The notes beneath the pieces were generated by a model. That model saw only the letters and a list, made by a program, of their open reading frames with translations, was not told the DNA's origin and did no database searches. A program made the translations under genes and the position numbers. From Atriophallophorus winterbourni (lineage: Eukaryota; Platyhelminthes; Trematoda; Plagiorchiida; Microphallidae): DNA of 64,000 nt. This document shows, piece by piece, positions 9,960 through 21,597 of this stretch. Where the stretch lies: positions 1 to 64,000 of the forward strand of contig JACCGJ010001662.1 of the NCBI GenBank assembly GCA_013407085.1. Reading direction: 5' to 3'. Position 1 is the first letter of the stretch, and every line of letters starts with the position of its first letter.

Positions 9960-10170
9960 ATTAGGTTGATCGGGCCTATTGGGAACACCTGGCAGCGAAG
10001 TAATTTGTTGGATGAACCTAGACAGTTAACTCCTACTCATTATGAAACGTGCTGTGCACCAACTGCTAGTTAAGATCTAGTTGCTAACCTTCATATGGAT
10101 ATGTGCAGCAAAACCTAAAGTTGCAGAATAGCACGATTTTACAGCTCTATTTTACCGCAAGCTGTTTAGC
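9960..10170. repeat. Degenerate dispersed repeat, copy 2
   Basis: Parallels 9560-9800 in block order (attaggttgatcgggcctat ... tggatatgtgcagc ... ttgcagaatagc) but lacks the B-box-like end. Confidence 0.3.
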
Positions 10171-11179
10171 GTATCGTGTATTCCTCATTCATTCATTCAA
10201 AATCCAGATTCATATCATATTTTGACAAGCTCATTATAGCGATCGACCACATAGCGATAGTAAATCCACTTCGCTGCTACTTTTCAATAATCCGGACTAG
10301 CTTTTAATTGAAAGTTCGCCAGGATTCAAAAATCTCAAACTAATGTCAGTGTTCATATTTATTGACATCAAGGGCTCGCTAAGTAGAGCAAATGTAGAGT
10401 GTAGTAAAACTGCCATTTAGTGGCTTCCTACTAATCGCCTGGTATACGTGAAATTCCGGGACGACACGTCTTTCATGCTGCAAGCAACCCAATACACAGT
10501 CTAATCTCACCTGAGTTGCATGAATTCACAGATATTTTTTTAATGTTCTATACATTAGGCTGCTCACAATTTCTTCAATAAATTAAAATAAAGAGACAAG
10601 CAACATTTTGTCGGAAATGGACGGGAGAACAGAACACTACTTTAATTGATCTACGTTATTTGTCGACTGGTCAAAACGTCGTGACACAATATGTGGAATG
10701 AAAATTTAATACTGAAATAAGGCGACCTATGCAGACATGGAGACGAACCGTTGATCGCAAACGAAGCTCATCATGATGCATTTCTTATTCCTTATATGGA
10801 CGTCGGAACACTCAGAACTGGTTTTGCATTTTGGATTTTCGGACATGAAACTATTATGCTGATGTACAATCACCAACTGGAATTGCGATAAACGTTTTAA
10901 GCACATTAATAAAATCTGCAATAGAGGCGATATTCGAACCTTGGTTCTTCGATTTACATTCTGTTTACTTAATTATAAATTTCATGGATGACTGTGATTA
11001 GTATGATGTTGTTGCGGACCCATTCTCCAGCAGGAGCATTCACAAGATTGAATCAAATAATATATAATAAACGAGCGATTGCTGAGCATAACCAATAACT
11101 CTAAATCTGTAATGAATTTTAATTGCTTATGGCATGAGTGGCCATATAAATCGAGCATTCAAAATCTTATCGGCGCTAG
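10171..11179. other. No recognisable feature
   Basis: AT-rich intergenic sequence. Short frames on both strands show no family motif. Confidence 0.4.
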
Positions 11180-11484
11180 ATTCGAATCCGGCTAGTTGGG
11201 AAGAACTTGCTCTTGACCGCTCACATTGGAGGCATTGTGTAATGCGTCGTCTGCAAGCTGGGGAGGAGCAGATACAGCTCTTGGCTGCTGAACGCAGATC
11301 ACTTCGCCGGCGTGCAACTGATGTAATACAACAGAGTTCTGACTATCGTTGCAAGCGCTGCGGGAGAGATTGTTCCTACCGAATCGGACTGTTTAGTCAT
11401 TCAAAAAGCTGTAAAACATGAAAATTCATTCGATTGTGATGTGGATCCATGGTCGACATCGACCGAAGGAGAACAACAACAATA
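11180..11484 (+). pseudogene. 5'-truncated copy of the LINE seen at 1-1193
   Basis: Starts abruptly at PASWEELALDRSHWRHC and continues to the C2HC finger YRCKRCGRDCSYRIGLFSHS and the same stop (11419-11421). The short 3' UTR ends gaccgaaggag..caacaacaat, the same terminus as the first copy. Severe 5' truncation is typical of target-primed reverse transcription. Confidence 0.85.
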
Positions 11485-11689
11485 TTTTATACATAGAGCT
11501 GGAATATATTATGTTGCACAGCAACGTATCGGCTCGATTCTAAATAAATTTCTATAGACATAAGTTTTCGTCTAAAACCTACAATTTGAATTACAACTTA
11601 GCACATTGTAATTATTAATTGTATTCGAAGCAAAATACTAAATATTTGTAAAAAAACTAACATTTGTGTCAAAAGCGCATGCGGATCCT

Positions 11690-11770
11690 GATCGTACTCT
11701 CCCTACCTAATGAGTGCAAACAGCACAAACCGGTCATGGGGTGTGTGGATGTGATGGAAATGCATGCACA
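11690..11770 (+). ncRNA. Hammerhead-like repeat, degenerate (family 2)
   Basis: Core CUAAUGA (11706-11712, canonical CUGAUGA), perfect stem II GUGC-aaaca-GCAC, then AAACCGGUC (the G of GAAA lost) and stem I CCCUAC with AUGGGG. The cleavage triplet is GUC. The two core changes suggest that it is inactive. Flanking sequence (ggatcctgatc before, gatgtgatggaaatgcatgc after) is shared with the copy at 31525-31612. Confidence 0.6.
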
Positions 11771-12830
11771 TGAGTATTTTTATAACGTTTATGCATTTTC
11801 ATTATAAGACTAGGAATTCAGAGAATACCTAGAAAAGCTACACGAAACTAATGGTTTAGTTAAGCAAGGATGAATCAGATTATGCACAGATCAGAAACAT
11901 GCCCAAAAGATATTTTGCATTCCTCTGTGAAACCGACTTATGTAACTCTATCGTAATCACTCCGCATTTAGCATAGCGGTGAAACAAAACAAACAAAAGG
12001 TTTGAGTATTTTGTAATTTATACCTGTTGTGTTAAAGCGATTCAGATCAGGTTTAATTCCATCACGAGGCATATTCAGGTATATTTGTACGTGTGTCTAG
12101 TGTTTAAGTCGATTGGTCTTGAAAAGGTTGTGACCTATACAACCCACTTTCCCTATGGTGATCTAACATATTATGGATTATAGTTTGTCCTTCTCCAACA
12201 ATCAGTTTTTACAGTTCAACCGGGTCATTTATTTGTGAAAGTGCGATGCAACCACTTATTAACAAAGTACAATTATTTGATGTTGATGTCACTTGCCATG
12301 TGTCCGAGCGATAAACCAGTATCGCTGTAACTTTGGTAAAAAAAATACGTTTGATCAAACTGGAATATATTGCGCAGAATCGAATTGTAATCCGAGAGTT
12401 GATATCACTCTTCCGTACAAATTTCATTTGCTGTGTAGTGAAACATATCCTCCAGATCCGGCTTTCAACAATCTGATAATCACTCGACAATGGCACGCTT
12501 TGAGTAGCCTTCTTTAACATTCTATGGAAATCATGAGCGACAGATATTTTGCAGACGGAAATTCTCTAATACCGGATATGATATGTGAGGCGCAACTATA
12601 TACTTGACTTACGTCAACGTCAATATGAAGAAAAACTACAAGTGTAAATCAATTTCATTAATTATACTACTATTAGAACAGATGAACATGGTCTAACTAC
12701 TAAAGGAGACCAGAACGATGACAAGATAGGTTGCAGTAATTCATATTGTTATTTGGTGCACGGTACAACGGAGTTAATTTATATATTTCTGCTTTTACGA
12801 AGAAATAATATAAAACGAAATCAATGAAGT
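11771..12830. other. No recognisable feature
   Basis: AT-rich sequence. The overlapping frames near 12209-12520 have no family features. Confidence 0.4.
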
Positions 12831-12835
12831 CTCAC

Positions 12836-12935
12836 TGAACCTGATCTTACCGTCTCCACCTGATGGCGGCAAACAGCGAGAAACCGGTAGTGGTATGTAA
12901 GGGATAGGGATGTGAGCACCACAATACATTGGAAA
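12836..12935 (+). ncRNA. Hammerhead-like repeat, degenerate (family 2)
   Basis: CUGAUGG at 12860-12866 (last core A changed to G), AAACA loop, GAAA (12880-12883), ACCGGU stem III and GUA at the cleavage position. Stem I has CCAC with GUGG and outer CUUAC with GUAAG, both intact. Stem II pairing is weakened. It ends in gtgagcaccacaatacattgg, shared with the copy at 25160-25262. Confidence 0.6.
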
Positions 12936-13339
12936 TCAATTGACGTTTGAAATTCAATTGGTAATCGTACGTCTACTCACAAGAATCCACTGGTTGTATT
13001 GTAGAGGTGAAATACTTAAAGGGCAAATTCTCGGGTTAAATACTCATCAAAGTCGATTATTCAGCATATCAAAGATGTATCTGTATACATGACCTCGCAG
13101 CTCAGACAATGCCTCGGTTAATGCTACATGCTATGTAAATCAACCATAAAAACATCGGAGCATTTAAAATTTTATCCTCGTCCTGAAATGTTCAAATTAC
13201 GCCGGAGGTAATTTAAATTTCAGATTGTTCAAATTATGTTCATCACAATCTCAATGTAACTGCAATATCAATTGGAATATGTTTCGGACCGATCGTGTAT
13301 TCATAATGAAAAGAAATTTGAGTGCAATCGGTTAGAGCA

Positions 13340-13390
13340 GATTTTCGGTAACGATTCACTTCTGCCACAGAAGCTTCGTCAGACCAATGG
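13340..13390 (-). ncRNA. Hammerhead-like motif in the left inverted arm of PLE2 (mutated)
   Basis: On the minus strand CUGACGA, a stem II of seven pairs, then GAAUC in place of GAAAC. The changed core adenine should abolish cleavage. Confidence 0.55.
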
Positions 13391-13683
13391 TGATGGTCAG
13401 GACAGGGAACATGATTCAGTAGTAGTCAACCCACCACCACTTATTTGACCTTACCGCTAAACAGCCTATAGTACACCTACAGTGTGTTACGTCTCGTGGG
13501 AATGACTAGGATCAGTAGTCCATTTACCTCCTAGTGCGTATCCACGTCAATCAAATTCCACTGAACACGATCAAGGTCAGTTGACACAGCGGCCCACATG
13601 CGTAAAATTACATAATTGACGGGGCTAAGTTTAAGCTATTTTTGAAGAAAAACAAAAATCTAATTAACTAGTAGGTAGGGTTC

Positions 13684-14617
13684 AAGCCAAAATTATGTTG
13701 TCGCTATGTTGAAGACACATTTGTTAGCATCAAGCGGGATCAGATAAAGGCCTTCTTCAAATATTTTTAAATTAAATAGACCCATGTATTATTGTCACAA
13801 AGGAAGTGGAATCCTGCACAGGCACTCTTCCATTTTGGACTGTATAGCACAAAAAGTAGACGAGAAAATAAAAAAAACTTCTGTCTATCGGAAACCTATC
13901 GATACAGATGTTGTACTGCTCATCCAAGAAAGGTCTTCAGTTCCATAGCTTGTTCCATTATCCATAAAGTAGAACACCGGTGCATCGACGAAAGAGAACG
14001 AAAGCAGGCGCACCGTGAAGCAAGCCAAAGCCTCATAGACCAGGGTTATCCAAAAGATATATTAAAACGCCAATTGATGGAGGTAAAATACCCTTACGAA
14101 AAATCGGGGAAAAATTGGCGGGATGCAGTTTGTATAGCGTATGTAAAATACACATCTGAAGCGATACGTAAAATATTGAACCATGCGGCCATACGCGTAA
14201 CTTATAAGAAATGGAAAACTATCCGTTCGGTTCTGATGCACCTGAGTGATAAGACACCTTTATCTAGCGTTACGAACAGCATCTACAGAATAAACTGTAA
14301 GGACTGTTTGGGTGTTTACATAGTGCAGACTTCCAGGAAAATTCACACTAGAATGGAAGAACACCGGAAGCGTGTCCGGAGACAGCCTGGGGATGCGAGG
14401 GAATATCAATCCCTCATTCGTGATTCCGCCTTGGCGGAGCACGTTTTAGAGACGGGCCAAAGTGTCGATCTAGACAATGTGGAAATATTGAGACGCTGTA
14501 TTAAACCGTATAGCGAACGTCTACATGCGGGTGCGGTCGAAATTACCAATGCAGGTCAATAAGGTGGATGGGGCAGAAATCTCCACTATCTGGCGCTCGG
14601 CACTGATGCAAAAGTAA
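13684..14617 (+). pseudogene. PLE2 RT end plus GIY-YIG domain, broken
   Basis: Begins at LKPKLCCRYVEDTFVSIKRD, the counterpart of LKPKLWWRYVDDTFVIIKRD in PLE1, so motif C has become YVED. Frameshifts and stops follow to about 13900. An open stretch then runs to 14562 with AHPRKVFSSIACSIIHKVEH, YRINCKDCLGVYIVQTSRKI (YIG changed to YIV) and EYQSLIRDSALAEHVLETG. A last frameshift separates the final VNKVDGAEISTIWRSAL, stop at 14615-14617. No function is expected. Confidence 0.85.
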
Positions 14618-14920
14618 ATAATTTTTATTCAACTTATACCTACTAGATAATAAGAATTTTGTTTTTCTTCAAAAATAGCTTAAGCTTAGCTCCGTTAGCT
14701 ATGTACTTTTACGCATGTGGGCCGCTGTGTCAACTGACCTTGATCGTGTTCAATTGTATTTGATTGACGTGGATACGCACTAGGAGGAAAATGGACTACT
14801 GATCCTAGCCATTCCCACGAGACGTGACACTGTACGAGTACTATAGGCTGTTTTGCGGTAAGGTCAAATTAGTGGTGGTGGGTAGACTGCCACTTAGTCA
14901 TGTTCTCTGTTCTGACTATC

Positions 14921-14970
14921 ACCTTTTGTCTGACGAAGCTTCTGTGGCAGAAGTGAAACGTTACCCAATA
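14921..14970 (+). ncRNA. Hammerhead motif in PLE2 3' end
   Basis: CUGACGA (14930-14936), stem II GCUUCUG-ugg-CAGAAGU, GAAA (14955-14958), self-complementary ACGU, then U (14962) at the cleavage position. Stem I is weaker than in PLE1 because UUUUGU faces ACCCAA with two mismatches. Core bases are intact. Confidence 0.65.
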
Positions 14971-15007
14971 TTGCTCAAAACGATTGCACTCAAATTTCTT
15001 TGCATTA

Positions 15008-16587
15008 ATCGGGATTAATTCGCATCTTGAAAAACCGGCTGTCGTAACAAATGCAGGTTTACTCACTGAAAGTGGTGTGCGAGCCATGTTTACCAGGATT
15101 AGTCAGTCTTGCATTTGCTTTCTCGAGAAACGTCGTTTTGGGAAAGGTTCATGCTGCTTTCAAGTAATAAAGAACTCTACTTTGTCTTGGACCTTATTCC
15201 CATTACGCATTTTAAAATAGACGTGAAACCTTTTAAGACGGTATTTAAACTTTCGGTTGATGTTGGCGTAACAAACATCATGTATAGGAATATGAAGATA
15301 GCGTGTCGCAGGTAACCCTAAGACTTTTAGCCTTCAGGAAGCAATGAACGCTGATGTTTGACAGGATTCATCATATAGCTTTCACATTCTTAAAACAAAC
15401 AAAATTTACGACTTTTTCCCTTTCTTTTTATTTAGAATCTTGGTATTAGGACAAGACTAAAAACGCGGTGAAGCCAAGGATTTCATCGATCCACGATGAA
15501 TCAAATTGTTCACCAACCAGGACCATAAAAAACAAAGTTTGATAAAGCCAAATTTCCAGTACTCATCATGAAACTAAATTGTGCTGGATATTTTTACCTT
15601 ATGTGCCAAATTATTGTGCAAATCTCATTTCAATCTCGAATTATTTTGAATTAATAATTGATATTTATCACCAAGCACGGAGATTCAAAACCTTTGTGAT
15701 TTGGCCTCGAAGTACTCCAGTTAAACTGGCTCTGATGATTCATCAGCATAGATGAGTAATATAACGGTTTTTCAGTAATTTTGACGGTTTACCGTTGCAG
15801 GCCGTTCAAAACAACTGTGCATCACTGCAGCAAAAATTCTATTCGAATGAACTTTCGCGGTTTCTTTTCTGCACAATGGTTAGCCCGCGATGTTTCGATG
15901 AATGGTCACTAGTAATTAAAAGTTAATTACCGATATATCGTTAATAAGGCATGATTCATTTCTATTATGAGAAATTTGTTAATACATTCTTCTTGAACAA
16001 CAGTTTTTGATGTTTGGTCGGCACAGTTTACGTGAGAATCGGTAGTGTTGCTCTAAAATTACATGTATTCTGTTAAATTATACGGATGATGTTGTATAAG
16101 GATCTCAAGGTGTTTTATACTAATAGATTTTATTAGGTTTTCTGCAATTAAAACTCGAGCTTACTTATATGCATCACGTCCATCAAATCAACCGGTGATT
16201 TCCTGCATTTCCTTTATTTCCTGAGCTCATTTCGTCTATCATTAACGAATTTCACATTATCAGCGAACCGGTTATGTCTCAACACTATTCGTGTTTATTG
16301 GCAACTCTTTTTATTGTGATTTTATATAAGCTCGCATGTTTATGGTAATGTTTTCAGCGTTATAGGCCTTTCGTTGTTCTTCCTCACAGGGCTATAGCGG
16401 AAGGTAATGTTTCATTAGTGATTGCAAGGCTGTCCAGTTTTTTTGCTCAATTTTTGCAGCTTTTGTGCAATCGTCTAATAGAGATTTCGGAGGAACTCCC
16501 AGCATGCTTGACCTTGAACATCTGAGATTCTATTAGCGCAACAAAAAACTTTATGATTTCCGATTTAACACTGCTGTTATATATATA
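15008..16587. other. No recognisable feature
   Basis: AT-rich intergenic sequence. Small frames on both strands show no motif. Confidence 0.4.
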
Positions 16588-17270
16588 CAGTGGAAACCGG
16601 ATACAACGAATCGCTGGGGAGAGAGTAAAATGTTCGTTATAAGCGGAGTTCGTTGTAAGCGAGTTGCGACACTGACAGTCCAATCTCATGATTTCTGAAG
16701 TAGCTGGCGATACTCTTTTGTTTAAGTTTTGACTTCGCCACTGCCTCGATCTCTCTCTCCACAAATTCAAGTTCTCTTTCGACGTCTCTTCCTTTTATTC
16801 TAAAAAATCTTCTGCAGAGATCAAGAGCACTCCTGGCATCTTTCAGAGTCGGAGTGGCTGACTGAGTGATTGCAATTTGTCATGAGTCTGTGATAACCAA
16901 TCACAGAGAATTCACGTGATTTTCTTGTGCGTGCGTGCGAGTCAGTTAGCACACTGTAGGCCAGGCTGCCTGTGTCCCGCCAAGCTGTGTATGTCGAGTC
17001 TATTCTCAACGCACTGCAAGCCACTCTTGACGGAGCGTTGTGGGTTAAAAGCCAGACAAAGCGAGTTCGTTGTACGCATGTACTTTATTGAACAAACATA
17101 GCTGTCGGGAAAGTGTACGGTGTTCGTAATAAGCGAGATTCGTAATGAACAGTTCGTTGTACGCTTGTTTCAAATAAGCTTGCACATAGGGAATTTATTT
17201 GGGAAATCATGATGGTTCGTTATAAGCGGTAATTCGTTGTAAGCGAGTTCTTTGTAAGTGGGTTCCACTG
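16588..17270. mobile_element. Non-autonomous pogo/Tigger-like DNA element (MITE)
   Basis: Starts CAGTGGAAACC and ends GGTTCCACTG, flanked by TA on both sides (16586-16587 and 17271-17272), the target duplication of the Tc1/mariner-pogo group. Subterminal regions repeat cgttataagcg and cgttgtaagcga in inverted order, as in pogo/Tigger ends. The 683 bp hold no transposase motif, so mobility would depend on a transposase made elsewhere. Confidence 0.82.
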
Positions 17271-17322
17271 TATATGTGTTCGAGCATATATATACGTGCC
17301 ACATATAGAAAAACTTGAAACC

Positions 17323-17416
17323 CACATTACACTAAGGCATATCTATATATATATCTATATATATATAATATATATATATATTATATCTAACTATAGATAT
17401 GCCTTAGTGTAATGTG
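17323..17416. repeat. 94 bp palindrome with 25 bp perfect arms
   Basis: Arms at 17323-17347 and 17392-17416 (outer bases cacattacactaaggc and gccttagtgtaatgtg) flank an AT-only centre that is itself nearly palindromic. It can extrude as a long hairpin. It could be a very small MITE, but no clear target duplication is seen. Confidence 0.8.
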
Positions 17417-18122
17417 TGTAGATTGCATAATTAAATCTTAATTAATTCCATAATTCATGATAATATTGATATTATACTTTTATATTATTTTCAGGTGTTT
17501 CAAATAACCACCGTTAAATCATTCACCAAATAGTTCATGTTTTTTGCTAAAACCATTCAGGTGTGTTCATATTGATTTTCTGTAATTTAATTCAGTTATT
17601 CTCACGTTTTTTAATAAAAATTCATAATTATCCGAGTTTTCCTAATTTTAAATAGGGTTACTCAATATAGTTCCGACGTTTTCATCTTGAATAAAAATAA
17701 GGTTTCAGTAATCGACTAAGTTTGATTTATGGAATGCAAGGATTCGTTTATGTTGTAATCGAATTCAGAGAGAAAAATGTAAAATTTATAAAACAAAAAT
17801 TGATTTCTCTCAACTGAGATACTGGCATAAGAAATATAAATACATCATTTTCGTATTTTATGCAAAATTTAGCACAATAAATAGAGAGGCTATAATCATA
17901 ATTAGAGAAAGCTCTTTCAAATGAGTAATGATTGCGTTACATAGAATAAAATTCAATCTTTTAGTCTAATTGAGTGCCTGAATATAATAAAAAATATCAA
18001 CATGTAGACCTTTTTCCGCAACGGTGAAACGTAATGCCAAAATAGAGAGCAGCAACGAAATCAAAAGGTTTAGTCAATGATTCTTGGATATCGTGAGAAT
18101 TTAATGAACATCAAAGACGTTA
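17417..18122. other. No recognisable feature
   Basis: Very AT-rich sequence without supported frames or repeats. Confidence 0.4.
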
Positions 18123-18142
18123 ATAAATTGACTTAACTTGAC

Positions 18143-19690
18143 TTAATCCCTTGAGTTCCTGGAGGAACATAGGGCCTCGGCAACTTGTCTCCACTTTGGT
18201 CTGTCCATAGCAGCCAGTTTGATGTCGTTCCAGTTAAGTCCACACTTGCGGATTTCCTCTTCACACGAGCGCTTCCAAGATAGCCTTGGGCGTCCGACCC
18301 GTCTCTTCCCGATTGGGTTCCATACCAGAGCATGACGCGTGATGTCATCATAAGGTTTCCGCAAGGTGTGCCCAACCCATCTCCACTTTCTTCTACTGAT
18401 CTGCTGGGCGATCGGGTCCTCAGCAGCAATCTGCCACAGGTCTTGATTCCTTATCTTTTCTGGCCATTTTACCCCAATAATTCGACGGAGGCAATTATTG
18501 TGGAATGATTGCAAGCGGCCAGAAACTTTGCTGTCACTCGCCAGGTTTCCGATCCATAGAGTAGCACGGATTTGACGTTGCTTCTGAATATACGGAGTTT
18601 CGTGCGTTTTGATAGAACCTTCGACTCCCAAATGGGTTTCAAAGCTATGAACGCGTATCTTGCTTTGCCGATTCTGGCGACTATGTCTTCGTCCGTGCCA
18701 CCACTTATTGAAACAATGCTGCCGAGGTAGACGAATTGCGTGACGTCTTTGACTGCTTTACCATTGATGGTGATTGATGGGTGCTCATCAGTTAGCACAC
18801 GGAGGACTTCTGTTTTTTCGGTATTCACGCGTAGTCCTGCATATGAAGCAAAGTGTGCTAGTCTATCGGTCTTTCTCTGAAGACGTTGGGGGTCACGTGA
18901 TATCAAGCAGACATCATCAGCGTATTCCAGATCCTCCAAATGCTCGGATTCCTTCCAATCGATACCATTCCTCTCACCTTTTACTGTCTGTTTCATTATC
19001 CAGTCTATTACCAACAGAAAAATCATTGGGGACAACAGGCATCCCTGGCGAACGCCAGTCTCAACTGCAAATGGATCGGTCAGTCTTCCGTTGTGAATTA
19101 CCTGACAGGAGGCACCTTCATACAGCTGCTTTATGAGGTCCATGTACAGCGGTGGGACCCCATAGTGTGGCAAAAGCTACCATATGAATTCGCGGTCAAC
19201 ACTGTCGAAGGCTTTCTCAAAATCTATGAAGTTGAGGCAAAGAGGCGATTGCCATTCAATGCTTTGTTCAATTATTATGCGGAGGGTCGCAATTTGGTCG
19301 ATACCAGACTTTTGTTTTCTGAAGCCTGATTGCTCTGGCCGTAACACTTGGTCGATAGCGTCGCGCAAACGCATAAGGATGATGCGTGTAAGTACTTTAC
19401 TAGGGACTGAGAGCAGCATGATACCTCGCCAGTTTTTGCATAGCCTCAGATCCCCTTTCTTAGGAAGTTTGACCAAATGACCTCTCTTCCAATCATTTGG
19501 GACCCGTCTTTCTGACCAGATTTTCTGCAGCAGAGGAAGTAACATATCAGCCGAGGTGTCCAAATCAGCCTTCAGAGCTTCTGGTGGAATCCCATCTGGG
19601 CCTGGTGCTTTGCCATTCTTTAGCGATTTTAAGGCAAAAAGGATTTCATTTCGACCGGGGGGTCGGTGTTTACGTCTAGCAAATTGCTGC
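18143..19690 (-). pseudogene. LINE reverse transcriptase part, broken
   Basis: From about 19690 down, a frame reads NGKAPGPDGIPPEALK, WRGIMLLSVPSKVL, EQSGFRKQKSGIDQI and NFIDFEKAFDSVDREFIW. A TAG (19177-19179) then interrupts the same frame before LLPHYGVPP, and it continues through TGVRQGCLLSPMIFLLVIDW, LEYADDVCLIS (catalytic ADD) and VYLGSIVS to LLYGSETWRVTA. A one-base indel near 18545 shifts the C-terminal block SFHNNCLRRIIGVKWPEKI and RRKWRWVGHTLRKP into another frame. It ends at 18143. The 5' boundary with the endonuclease part is a frameshift near 19680. Confidence 0.88.
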
Positions 19691-21169
19691 AGGTGGGATG
19701 TCAGTGACTGAAGTAGGTGCTGGTCGATTTAGGAGTTCCTTGAAGTGCTCCATCCATCGCTTTCTTTGCACCGATTCCTGACTGATAAGGTTACCTTCAC
19801 CGTCCTTTATTATTTTGCCGTAAGGTATTTTCCTTCCTGATAAGGTTCTGGTAATGTTGTAGACGGTGTTCAGGTCTCTCTTTTCTGCTGCATTTTCCGC
19901 CTCCGTTGCCAGCATTTCATAGAACCGCCTCTTGTCACTTCTGGCACTTCGTTTCACGTCTTTATTTAGGGAGCCGTATTGTTTGATCAGTTGGTTTTTC
20001 TGCTTGGTGTCCTTACACCGGAGGATCTGTTGTTTCAGCTGCCTTCTCGAGTTGATCAGTGTCCAAGTCTCACTCGAGATCCACTCTTTGTCTTTCTTTA
20101 CCCGTCTGCCAATTACGTGCTTACAAGTGTCTTGCCAACAGTCTTTCAGAGCGGTCCAGTGTTCATTTATTGGGAGCTCAGGGGTTAAGTTGTTGAGCGA
20201 TTCGAATCTGTTTTTCAGTGAGATTGAGAAAATCTCTCTTGTACGCTCTTCCCTTAGTTTCTGCGTGTGGTACTTTACACTAGGCCGACTGCCGGTTTCG
20301 CTGAAAGCTCTCAACTTGATTTTAATTTTGGCCATTAGAAGGTAGTGGTCTGAAGCAACATCCGCACCTCGCATTACGCGTGTATCAAGGAGACTATGTC
20401 TCCATTTTCGTGAAATCGATAGGTGATCGATTTGATTGGCAGTAACACCATCAGGTGATGTCCAGGTGGCCTTGTGGATGTTTCGGTGTTGAAAGATGCT
20501 GCCTCCGATGACCAGATCGTTGAGCGCGCAAAAATCTGCGAAAAGTTCACCGTTTTCATTCATTTCACCTAGGGCATGCGTACCCATCACAGATTCTCTC
20601 CCTGTGTTGTCTGGACCCAATTTCGCGTTCATGTCACCCATCAAAATCTTGATATCTCGCTTGGGTGTCTTGTCTAGGACAGACTGCAGACGCACGTAAA
20701 ATTCTTCTTTCGACTCAAGGCTAGCATTGTTTGTGGGTGCATAACATTGAATTACCGTCACATTTCTCCCCTTGGAGTTGAATCTGGCTGTGATTATCCG
20801 TGAGTCAACGGGTTCCCATCCAATGAGAGCGCCTGCAGCTATTGGGGATAACATAATGGCGACGCCTTCCGAATGACTATGGTTCTCATCTTCATGACCT
20901 GAGTAAATAATCCGTTCCCCGGATGTCAAAATCAGCATGCCAGATCCATTCCATCTGCTTTCACATATTCCCAGCAGTTGTATACCATACTTTTGCATTT
21001 CTTTCGCGACCTGTGCAGCCTTTCCGGTCTCATACATCGTACGGACGTTCCATGTGGCAATCTTAGTTGTTGCTTTCATCGACAGAAGATTCATCTGCTG
21101 ACTGGCTTCCGGTGGGCTTTCACCAGTCTGCTTCATTTTTACCTCAGATGAGGTTTCTTCTCGATTCAA
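19676..21169 (-). pseudogene. LINE AP-endonuclease part of ORF2
   Basis: 497 codons from an ATG at 21169. AP-endonuclease motifs in order: IATWNVRTMYETGKAAQV (about residue 37), LLGICESRWNGSG, VTVIQCYAPTNN, ILMGDMNAKLGPDN, QIDHLSISRKW and GADVASDHYLLMAKI. A linker with the RWMEHFKELLNRPAP block follows, before the frame is lost. The enzyme nicks the target DNA that primes reverse transcription. The endonuclease itself has no visible break; the RT part downstream is frameshifted. Confidence 0.88.
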
Positions 21170-21597
21170 GCATGGAGATCTTACTTTGGTATGACATGTT
21201 GCTTTGGTTTCAGTAGCGGTTTGAGGTTTTTACAGAGTGGGGTTGCTGACCCCGCGTCTAACCCTCCTCCTTTTGCAGACGGGCTTGGGACCGTCCTCGG
21301 CGGAGTATTGTGATTGTGTAATCCGCAGGAAGCGGAGGTTTGGAGTCAGGGTTTCCATCCCCTAGATGGACTGCCCTCCCAGGCTGACGAGCTCCATCTA
21401 CCCGAAGCGAACTGGTTTTGAGGCGCCAGTCACCCGCCTTCGCCCCTTCTCCTGTCAGTAGAAGCAGTTCCGCCACGAGCAGGCCAGGAGTTGGGCTTCG
21501 GTTGTCAGAGGCTATTTGAGACGCACGCCGTATGGGAGCATTTTGTAGGTAGCGGGAGCTTATCCCCACCACCACCCCCGGCTGTCATTAACAGTTT

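Larger units (their letters stand above)
13305..15007 (+). mobile_element. 5'-truncated Penelope-like element (PLE2) bracketed by inverted 3' ends
   Basis: A plus-strand PLE body (13684-14617) with its 3' UTR (to about 15007), preceded head-on by an inverted copy of the same 3' UTR (13305-13682, minus orientation). The two arms of about 370 bp are inverted repeats of each other and of the PLE1 3' UTR family. The left arm stops at the family's aactagtaggta point and the body begins at the RT motif C region. Terminal repeats in direct or inverted order are known for Penelope elements. Confidence 0.8.
18123..21597 (-). mobile_element. Nearly full-length APE-type LINE, inactivated
   Basis: About 3.5 kb on the minus strand. 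It has a GC-richer 5' region (21170-21597), an endonuclease-RT reading frame broken by two frameshifts and a stop, and a 3' tail of repeated ttaagtcaag (complement of 18124-18148). The 5' limit is an estimate. Protein style (IATWNVRTMYETGK, VDWIMKQ) is like RTE-related LINEs; the clade is not settled. Confidence 0.8.

Noticed and set aside
20374..20699. Frames antisense to the LINE endonucleases and RTs (also at 45418-45643, 46560-47094, 53015-54568, 59021-60517)
   Set aside because: They are shadows of real coding frames in GC-richer LINE sequence and carry no motifs.
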